From the NCBI GenBank assembly GCA_011947345.1, contig JAAVTG010000976.1, forward strand, positions 2,501 to 29,993: 27,493 nt of DNA. Direction: 5' to 3'. The translations under genes and the position numbers were made by a program. The notes under the pieces are model-generated. The model worked only from the letters and a program-made list of their open reading frames with translations. It made no database searches and was not told the origin of the DNA. The number at the start of each line of letters is the position of its first letter. Position 1 is the stretch's first letter. Origin of the DNA: Phytophthora quininea. Taxonomy: Eukaryota > Oomycota > Peronosporomycetes > Peronosporales > Peronosporaceae. Positions 20,965 through 27,493 of the stretch are shown here, piece after piece.

Positions 20965-23388
20965 ATGGAGGAAGAGCAGAAGACAAATCCCAGCAAACGT
21001 CCTCGAGAGGACCACAACACTCAGACCAAAGAACCCAGAACCAAACGTGTTCGAGCCACAGTCCAAGACGACAACATCGACTACCTCTACAATGGGAACG
21101 CAATGGCAACTTCTGACAGTGCCAGGACCGTCATTCGAGAAGAAGATGAAGTTACCAAGACCGACAATCGCTACACTGATGGCATTCCCAAACCCACGCG
21201 CGACAAACTTCTATTCCAAACGCTTTCTAGTGCAATCTACGCACTACCACACGTCCACCATCAACTCCATGAACTGCTGATGCCGCCTACTGAGGCAGTG
21301 ATGCAAGCTGCAAAAGCTCGAGCTCTAGATAGAATTCCCACCTAAGAGAGACGTTTCAGTGCGATGTGACTGCTGCAGCCATGGCGGCCGCAGCTGTAGC
21401 GGACGAGCAAGTCGTCGAGTTCCTGTTAGAGAAGACCTCGGGTCAAGACGAACGGAACTTCGTTGCATGGAAGGTTCTGACAGAAGCAGCAGGTAATGGA
21501 CATCTTGACCTTGTGAGGTGGATCTCTGACGAGACCAGGGAGCTGACCAACATCGACGGAGCGTTTCCCGACTTTCGGGCAGCGTTTCTGATGAGTAGTG
21601 CTCTACCTCGAGCTATCTCCGGTGGCTTTGTGGAAGTGGTGGAGTTTCTGCTGCTGGATCCAGAACATTTCCATTGGGATATCGGGGCAGCTCTGGACAA
21701 AGCAGTCAAAGAAGGAAAAACCTCATCGCTGAGTTGATCTACGACGCATTTGATGAGTTTATTGAAGCCGAACACGACTACAGAGACGATGGCTATTACA
21801 TGGACACTGGAGACGATGAAGAACGGGGCGAGTTTCTCAGTCATGAAGCGCGTTATGGAAGATCAAACTCAGTGAAGTTCCTTTATAACCACGGCCACAA
21901 CTCGGACGAATTGGTTGAGCACGCGTTTGCAATTGCAGCTGAGTGTGGCCATGCCGATGCCATCAAATTCCTCTGCAATACAGGTCAAGTTTCCCTGGAG
22001 GTGATTTACAAGGGTTTCGTTCGTTCAGCACGCGCCGGATCAATCGAGGCTGTCAAATTCCTGTACAAGAATGAATTTCCGCAAGTGATACTGGAAAAGA
22101 CGTTCGCTAGTGCATCGAGTGGAGACATTCTCCAATTTCTTGGGAAACAAAGCGCATTCCAGTCGAGTCTGTTGTCAAAGCTTTCCAGGACGCCATTCTT
22201 TTCTCTTCTGTTAAAGGTGTGGGCTTTCAATTCGCGAGCGATCAAGTTCCAGCGGACGCAGTTCTCACAGCGCTGGCAATGGCGGCCAGCCGTAGATCTG
22301 TAGAGGCGATCAGACTCATATGCTTGAAAGATGATCCTGTGCCGAATTGGGCCGCCGCCAAAGCTCTGCGAGATGCAAGTAGCTACGGCTCCATCAGGAA
22401 TATCGCCAAAGAAGGCAACGCTGCACGCATGGAAGTCGTGGAATTTTATGCCGACAAGACTGCCTTCCTACTGAGGTTGTCAAGAAGTGCTTCGAGACCG
22501 CAGTGATGCAGAACAATGCTGACGTAGTGAAAGTGCTGTGCAACAACGGATGCGTTCCGTCGGAGGAGGTTAAAGCGACCTTCCTGCTCGCCGGTAAAAA
22601 CAGACTGGGCAATATCGTCAAGGCTCTGAGTGACGAAGGATATATCCCCACCGATATCATCACCGAGGTATTCGTGCACGCTGTCAACGGCGAGCGGATG
22701 AATATCGTCAAGTGCTTGTACGGCAAGCAGCAGACAGCTTCCTCAGACATGTGCAATTTGTTCAAGATTGCGGCCATGAGGAGCTTGAAAGCCGTGATGT
22801 TTTATTTGAAACCCCTGCAGTGTCGCTGGCTTGCATGACAACCAAGACGTCCAGACAGCAGCTATTAAAGCCTTCGAACTTGCCGTCAAACGTGGCAATG
22901 TAGATGCCGTCGAGATGTTGTGTCACTCTCAAGTCATCTCTGACGCGGTCGTGAGCACCGCCTTCCGGTTTGTGGGCAACAGGATTCATATTCCGGTGGC
23001 GAAGTACTTGATCAGTAAGAGCCGCGTCTCGTCGGAAGCCGTTCGACAAGCTTTCGTTCGAGCAGCGAACGCCAGACACGGCTCTGTCGTGGCGTGTGTC
23101 TACAGCGAGCAGCACATTCCACCGTCGTTAGTTGGCGAGGTGTTCCAGCAAGCTGCGACCAGAGGAAACGTCAAGGTTGTAGCAGCACTGGTTCGATTGC
23201 CTTGTGTTTCCCGATCGGATGCGTTTAGCGCGTTATCGAGTGCAACTCAGCACGGTCGCACAGGAGTCGTCAAGCTCATCGGGAAATGCCTGAACTGGAC
23301 GAGAGATGAACTGAGTCAAGCACTCGCCGTTGCGCCGGACGGCAAAGTCGTACAGCGTATTCTTCGGGATTGGATCCAGCGCTGCTAA
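20965..23388 (+). CDS. Ankyrin-like repeat protein E (five frame changes in this assembly)
   Basis: The start at 20965 gives MEEEQK, basic clusters SKRPRED and RTKRVRA (possible nuclear signal), and the family block IYALPHVHHQLHELLMPPTE. Then come ankyrin-like units (GHLDLVRWISDE, GFVEVVEFLL, GHADAIKFLCNT) and 30-residue-type repeats (SLEVIYKGFVRSARAGSIEA, SSEAVRQAFVRAANARHGSV). The end, KVVQRILRDWIQRC, stops at 23388. Frame changes lie at CCC 21337-21339, AAAAA 21716-21720, GGG 22142-22144, near C 22460 and CCCC 22812-22815. The first four fit loss of one base and the last fits gain of one. Between these points the repeat protein reads cleanly without stops. The whole product would be about 808 residues, the longest in the cluster. 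I cannot tell read error from recent inactivation. Confidence 0.75.
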
Positions 23389-23394
23389 ATTCCA

Positions 23395-23768
23395 CAGTCC
23401 TGACGGCAAGACGTATATGGATGAAGTTCTCAACTATCCATCTTTCCTGCTCAAGTCTGGGCAGGTTCATCGGCAGTATGTTTTGTTGGTCCTTCTCGTG
23501 CAGCTCACGGATACGCACTGCTCCAGACCTCTAACCATTTTTTCACCAAGCCAGCAAAGTTTTTCGTGTGTTTGGAGTTGGCACTCAGTGTCGATAGGCC
23601 TGCTTCTTCGTAGCCGCTTTCAATGTGCTGGCTGTACTTGCAAAGCACGATCTTCAAGAGGTCGTCGAGACTCGCAATGATCGAACCAGTGCGCGCAGAA
23701 AACAAGCTGCTGTCCAAACCGTGGCGCAAGTACAGCGAATGCACGACGCTGGAGGAGTTCAAGCGCAA
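23395..23768 (-). pseudogene. Remnant of a third bZIP/START-like gene (bZIP3)
   Basis: On the minus strand, about 23520-23400 encodes ILPMNLPRLEQERW and ENFIHIRLAVRT. This is closely similar to the C-terminal tail of bZIP1 (ILPTNLL...LEQEIW and NFIQHIRLAIRT). Upstream on the same strand, about 23690-23600, lies IASLDDLLKIVLCKYSQ, which is similar to a segment found after the stop of bZIP1. The order of the two segments is opposite to that at bZIP1. The basic region, zipper and START-like core are missing. It sits between convergent genes E and F. Confidence 0.6.
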
Positions 23769-23978
23769 ATATCAGGAGAACTATGAGGTTGCTGTCTGAC
23801 TAGGGTGCATGCACTTGTTGTTGAATGCATGGCATCGAACTTTCACTACATGCAAAACACTAAGCCGGCGTAAGCTACGCTTGGTATGCTGTGCTGAGAA
23901 TCGTCTTCATCTTTTGGCTCTTCGCCGCCCGAATTGCCACACCAACTACAGCCCCAGGCCACGTTATCGCGTTCATCA

Positions 23979-23983
23979 AGAAC
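23979..23983. repeat. Target-site duplication, left copy (AGAAC)
   Basis: Five bases AGAAC immediately before the first LTR, repeated at 25392-25396 after the second LTR. Confidence 0.85.
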
Positions 23984-24241
23984 TGTAGTGGGTTGCGGCT
24001 CATTGCCGCGCCCAGTTGCTCAAGCTTCGCCTGTCGTCTTCCTGGACTGCCCAGATGGGCAGGTAAGACGTGATGATGGGGAAAGAGTTTGTGGTACGGG
24101 AGGCCTCGAGGAGACTCTCGTCCGCAGTTTGGGATTTACCCGCAAGAGACCTAAGCAGCTATCATAGTACATGTTGGTGCTTTGGGAGTTCCAGCTCCCA
24201 CGTTGGTGTTCAATGTGTCTTGGAATCCTCGACCTACTACA
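23984..24241 (+). repeat. Left LTR (258 bp)
   Basis: Starts TGTAGTGGG, ends CTACTACA, and contains CCC at 24197-24199 where the right copy has CC. A GGCTCATTGCCG sequence near its start partly resembles an initiator. The frames within it (for example one from MMMGKEFVVREASRR) occur in both copies and are not genes. Confidence 0.9.
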
Positions 24242-24484
24242 AAGTTAACTTTAGTGCCTGGGGAGAGGGTGCTAAGCAACGAGTATAGTTTCTCTTTGCT
24301 GTGAGTTACCTTACTAACTTGTTGGCATGCAGTAGCACTGGTGCCTTCGGCCCCAGAGCGTCGAGCCGACCAGCGCGGGCAAATGAGAGACCCGGCGGCT
24401 GGACAAGCAAGTGAGGAAGGGACGGCGAGCGTGAGGCGCAAGGACAACGCCGTGCCCTGGCGATGTGTGCCGAGTACGTGCAGC

Positions 24485-24725
24485 CTAGGTGGCTGGTGCG
24501 CGTGTGGCAGCGCCAAGTTCCGCGTAGCCTGCCTGAGGAGGTTGGGCCGCGCGTGGTGAGGGCAAGCTGGCTCGAGGTGGCTGGCGGCGCCCTGGAGGCG
24601 TATGCTATCCGAAGATTGCTGGCCCGAGGTGGCTGGTAGTCGTAAGATGACGCCGTGGAGGGATGCACCGAGTACATGCCGTGGAGGCGTGTGCGAGTCA
24701 AACGTGGCTGGCCCGAGGAGGTTGG
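24485..24725 (+). repeat. Degenerate GAGGTGGCTGG repeats inside the LTR element
   Basis: GAGGTGGCTGG occurs exactly at 24574-24584 and 24626-24636. Close variants lie near 24487 (AGGTGGCTGG), 24715 (GAGGAGGTTGG) and 24534 (GAGGAGGTTGG). Spacing is roughly 40-90 bases. GC content is high here compared with the flanks. Confidence 0.6.
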
Positions 24726-25134
24726 TTCATACGTGCTGATGTCGAGTTGGCAATAGCACGAGCGAACATTGCAAGAAAGCTAGGCGTATCCTACTCCTAC
24801 TCAAGTGATCGAGCTCTGCTATCAGCATGAGGATGTGCTGGGGATAGCAACTCGGGTGAAGGTGAACGTGGCAAGAGAGTGTATGTGCGGTGCAAGTGGT
24901 TGGTGAGCTAGATCAAGGTCGTGTTGACAGTGTACTTGAATGGTGATTCCCTGATGGTGTTCGAGATCGCCGTGCAGCTCCCGGAGGGCGACGGGATCAA
25001 CACCGGGAATGCGCTGGAGTACGAATGCTGAGCTAAACGGCTATTGGAGCAAGCAGACCAATCCACGAAGACAACGGCGCTGAAAACGACTCGCAGACGG
25101 CCACGATATCGCCATGCGAAGCTTTGGTGGGCAG

Positions 25135-25391
25135 TGTAGTGGGTTGCGGCTCATTGCCGCGCCCAGTTGCTCAAGCTTCGCCTGTCGTCTTCCTGGACTG
25201 CCCAGATGGGCAGGTAAGACGTGATGATGGGGAAAGAGTTTGTGGTACGGGAGGCCTCGAGGAGACTCTCGTCCGCAGTTTGGGATTTACCCGCAAGAGA
25301 CCTAAGCAGCTATCATAGTACATGTTGGTGCTTTGGGAGTTCCAGCTCCACGTTGGTGTTCAATGTGTCTTGGAATCCTCGACCTACTACA
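25135..25391 (+). repeat. Right LTR (257 bp)
   Basis: Same as the left LTR except for CC at 25348-25349 in place of CCC. It ends CTACA directly before the second AGAAC. Confidence 0.9.
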
Positions 25392-25396
25392 AGAAC
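25392..25396. repeat. Target-site duplication, right copy (AGAAC)
   Basis: Five bases identical to those before the left LTR. Keeping only one copy restores the reading frame of gene F across the site. Confidence 0.85.
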
Positions 25397-27244
25397 TCGA
25401 CCGTCGCATTCTGTCGGCTCTTGCAGGCAGCGATCAACCCACTGTGCATTTTGTCAACGGGGATGGCTCGAGCCTTGGTCAGCGAGATTTTCAATACGCC
25501 AATCTTCCTATAGTCGAGCTGCTCGGTAAAACGCGTTCCCAAAACCCTCGCGTGAAAGTCGTTGCTCGTTATACAACGACTTGACCATGTTCACATCCCC
25601 TCGCCTAGCAGAGTTGACAAACGCTTGAGTCATCGCGCTTTCAGAAACCCGTGGATCGGTATGCATATGTATCACAAGGCTATCCTGCTGTCGCTTGGAG
25701 GCAGCCAAGAAAGCCTCATCAATCACCGCAGGTGGGATACTACCGTTCCTAAACAAGGGCCTCTACGATCATCGTATGCTCCTTGGAATCGTGACTTGAC
25801 GCGTTCTTGAACGCAGCGACGACAGACTGAGCAGACATCGACTGTTTACTCGATAAGAAATTGGGCCCAGCGAGAGTTCCCGCACTTTCAAACGCCGTCG
25901 AAATGCCTTGCTGTGATGCAAGACTTTTACCAAACCAGAAGGCTACCTTTTCCAGCTCTCCAGAGCGCGCAACTTTCACTAACGCTGCGTCAAACGACGC
26001 TGTCGGGACTATCCCAGTGTTTAGTAGCATTTCCAAGGCTTGGATCTGGTCAGATTGGGCAGCACTTACAAACGCAGCACCAATGTCCTTCGGATCGTTA
26101 AGACCGATTTTGCATAGGTACTCGACGCCATTAAGCTGTTTGAGTCGTGCTAAGTGACTCAACAAGCTTTCTTTATTGTCGTCAAAATGAGAATACGCCG
26201 TGGCGATCATCTTCACAAAAGCTTTTCATCCTGCACCCATGACCGTCTCCAAGGCCTCATCCAAGTTCCAGGCGTATTTGTCGCACTCTAACAGATATTT
26301 CACTACTTCGGTGCGTCCATTTTCCTTGGCAAGTTGCAGTGCCGAGGTCTTGCCATTCATCGGACGCATCGATTCTCCGTCGTCGTAATTGAACCTGTAC
26401 TTGTAGCCAGGAGTTCTACGGTCTCGAGATTCCTGCAGCCGCCGCCGCATTCAACACTAAGAAAAGAGGCTCCTTGGTTTCGTCCGCATCCGCCGCCACG
26501 TACATGTATTCATCGAACCCCGAGTCTTCTCCTCTGTCCACGTATGTCTTCGGCAGCAAGTACTTAAATAGTTCGATATGGCCATGTTCAGCAGCTGCAG
26601 CCGTCAGAGTCGTGATCTCATCGAGCTTAAAGTACTCGATCTCGCTGTCTTCACAGTCAGCGCCAAGGATCTCTGGCATCAGCAGTTTGACAGTGTCCAA
26701 GTGGTTCTTCTCGACAGCAGCCAGAGCTGCTTGGGAGAGCACTCTCTCTGCTGCGTAGTATTCTCTATAGTTGTCCTCGTCCGAGACTCGGATCTATGGC
26801 AGCAACAGCTTGACGACCTCTGTCTTGCCATGGGCAGCAGCGACCTCGACAGCCTTCTGCAGGCAGTTGAATCTGGAGATTAGTTGCTGTAGCCACTGGG
26901 TTTGATCTGTGGTCACTGCAGTCCGCAGAGCCTCCTCAGGAGACATGGACAGAGTTTGTATTGAAGTTACAGCGTGAGGAAGAGCTTGGGTCTTCACTGG
27001 GAGGCATTGAGCAGTTGATGACTGTTGAGAGGGGGCCTCCTGCCGCTGCTTCTTGCTGTTCTCCTTGTCTTCTGTAGGTGGGGCAGAGCGCTTCAGGGGG
27101 TGTGGAGAGGCGAGTGCCGGGGGCAAGAGGAGGGAAGTGACATCTTCCAAGCTCCTCCGATTCATCTTCGACGCCAAAGTTGGAATAACACTTCAATGGT
27201 ATCTTCTTTTAATGCGTGTCATTTTTTTATGAAGTACTGGCAGC

Positions 27245-27493
27245 TCAGCTTACCTTGTAGCAGCTCTCATTATCCGTCGTAGCGTCTAGCGCCTCTATCA
27301 ATGCATTAGACGGCCAATCCTCCTCGCATACAGTCTTCACAAGTTTGCTCTTGCATTGCCAAGCAGAAACTGTGTGATTTCGAGCTGTCCATTGCCAGCT
27401 GCAGAGGAAAAGCCTGTGTCGGTTGCCTCTGGAGACACGAGCTTCTTGCTACACACCAGCCGAACAGCCTTGATCGGCCCATGGAATTCAAAG
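27245..27493 (-). CDS. Ankyrin-like gene G, C-terminal end only (cut by window edge)
   Basis: On the minus strand the frame entering from the window edge reads HGPIKAVRLVCSKKLVSPEA and then GNGQLEITQFLLGNARA, both typical of the family repeat. A one-base loss near the TTT at 27344-27346 leads to KLVKTVCEEDWPSNALIEAL and a stop at 27247-27245. This parallels the C-terminus of A (LETISEVGEWPLEILKEALR). The stop lies 80 bases before the start of gene F, so F and G are tandem. A GTAAGC at the very end could be a splice donor, in which case the true stop lies elsewhere. Confidence 0.7.

Larger units (their letters stand above)
23984..25391 (+). mobile_element. Short non-autonomous LTR retroelement (TRIM-like), 1408 bp
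   Basis: Two direct repeats (23984-24241, 258 bp; 25135-25391, 257 bp) begin TGTAG and end CTACA. They flank an 893-base interior, and a 5-bp AGAAC duplication flanks the whole. The repeats are identical except for one C in a C run. The interior has no reverse transcriptase, integrase or protease motif and no long credible frame, so the element must depend on enzymes from elsewhere. A fairly purine-rich GGTGGGCAG precedes the right LTR, which suggests plus orientation. A primer-binding site starting with TGG directly after the left LTR is not evident. Near-identical LTRs indicate a recent insertion. It lies within the coding sequence of ankyrin-like gene F. Confidence 0.88.
23875..27165 (-). 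pseudogene. Ankyrin-like repeat gene F, split by an LTR retroelement
   Basis: Starts at the ATG at 27165 (MNRRSLED), with basic LKRSAPP and SKKQRQ clusters and the family block TQALPHAVTSIQTLSMSPEE. Ankyrin-like units follow (GKTEVVKLLLP, NHLDTVKLLMPE, GHIELFKYLLPK, GRTEVVKYLLE), then 30-residue-type repeats (PKDIGAAFVSAAQ, PPAVIDEAFLAASK). The reading frame reaches the element as DKMHSGLIAACKSRQNATVE. Beyond the element it resumes at 23983 with FLMNAITWPGAVVGVAIRAA and ends at 23875. Further lesions are in-frame TAG at 26796-26794 and TGA at 26228-26226. Frame changes lie near 26430, 26406, 25758 (GGG, a gain) and 25510. Without the element the product would be about 625 residues. Coding content is clear; the insertion makes it non-functional as it stands. 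Confidence 0.8.

Noticed and set aside
23677..23799. Plus-strand 40-codon frame MIEPVRAENKLLSKPWRKYS
   Set aside because: It is opposite the IASLDDLLK segment of the bZIP3 remnant, which has a homologous copy elsewhere in the window. The plus frame has no such support, though its composition is protein-like.
23891..24073. Plus-strand frame starting MLRIVFIFWLFAARI, resembling a signal peptide of a small secreted protein
   Set aside because: It is antisense to the C-terminal end of ankyrin-like gene F, runs into the LTR, and the ATG has no supporting context. The minus-strand reading explains the sequence better.
24306..24701. Minus-strand frame of 131 codons in the LTR element interior
   Set aside because: Low-complexity, Arg/Ser/Pro-rich, caused by GC-rich repeats; no retroelement motif.
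25333..25584. Plus-strand frame across the right LTR boundary, PTVHFVNGDGSSLGQRDF
   Set aside because: It starts inside the LTR and continues antisense to gene F, so it is a shadow frame.
1..27493. RXLR or Crinkler effectors, CRISPR arrays, tRNA or rRNA genes
   Set aside because: I looked for RXLR-EER after a signal peptide, LXLFLAK motifs, regular DNA repeats with spacers and tRNA-like folds, and found none that hold up by eye.

Overview
The window looks like a piece of an oomycete genome, most likely Phytophthora or a close relative. The evidence is a necrosis-inducing NLP gene, compact genes with few and very short GT-AG introns, bZIP-like proteins with a non-canonical basic region, and short motifs next to several start codons that resemble the oomycete core promoter initiator. 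Species cannot be told from the sequence alone.

Layout. Bases 1-1980 hold no gene I can support. An orphan C-terminal piece of a MAP-kinase-like gene ends at 2405. A MATE transporter gene (2859-4466, +, two tiny introns) and a SulP/SLC26 anion transporter gene (6653-4571, -) are convergent. An intact 600-residue ankyrin-like gene (A, 7539-9341, +) is followed by a decayed tandem copy (B, about 9512-10775) and by a bZIP-like gene with a START-like C-terminal part (11182-12454, +). Next come an SPFH/flotillin-like gene (14169-12666, -), ankyrin-like remnants (C2 and C, about 14463-16425, -), a broken NLP gene (17174-16451, -), ankyrin-like gene D (19406-17434, -), a second bZIP-like gene (20587-19551, -), ankyrin-like gene E (20965-23388, +), a third bZIP-family remnant (about 23768-23395, -), ankyrin-like gene F (27165-23875, -) and the tail of ankyrin-like gene G at the window edge.

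Two points stand out. First, gene F is split by a young, short, non-coding LTR retroelement (23984-25391). Its 258/257-bp repeats differ by one base, it has TGTAG/CTACA ends, and a 5-bp AGAAC target duplication flanks it. Removing the element and one duplication joins the last 34 or so codons of F in frame. Second, most single-base frameshifts here lie in or beside short homopolymer runs, including four in the MATE gene. The two LTRs also differ only in the length of a C run. Part of the apparent pseudogene content may therefore be uncorrected sequencing error. Copies B, C and C2 are decayed beyond that.

The ankyrin-like genes form a local family: a basic N-terminus that looks like a nuclear localization signal, a conserved LPH...L.M...EA block, loosely ankyrin-like repeats, and then a regular 30-residue helical repeat without the ankyrin TPLH signature. 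Ankyrin-like and bZIP-like copies occur near each other three times, which suggests duplication as a unit. A functional link between the two families is only inference.
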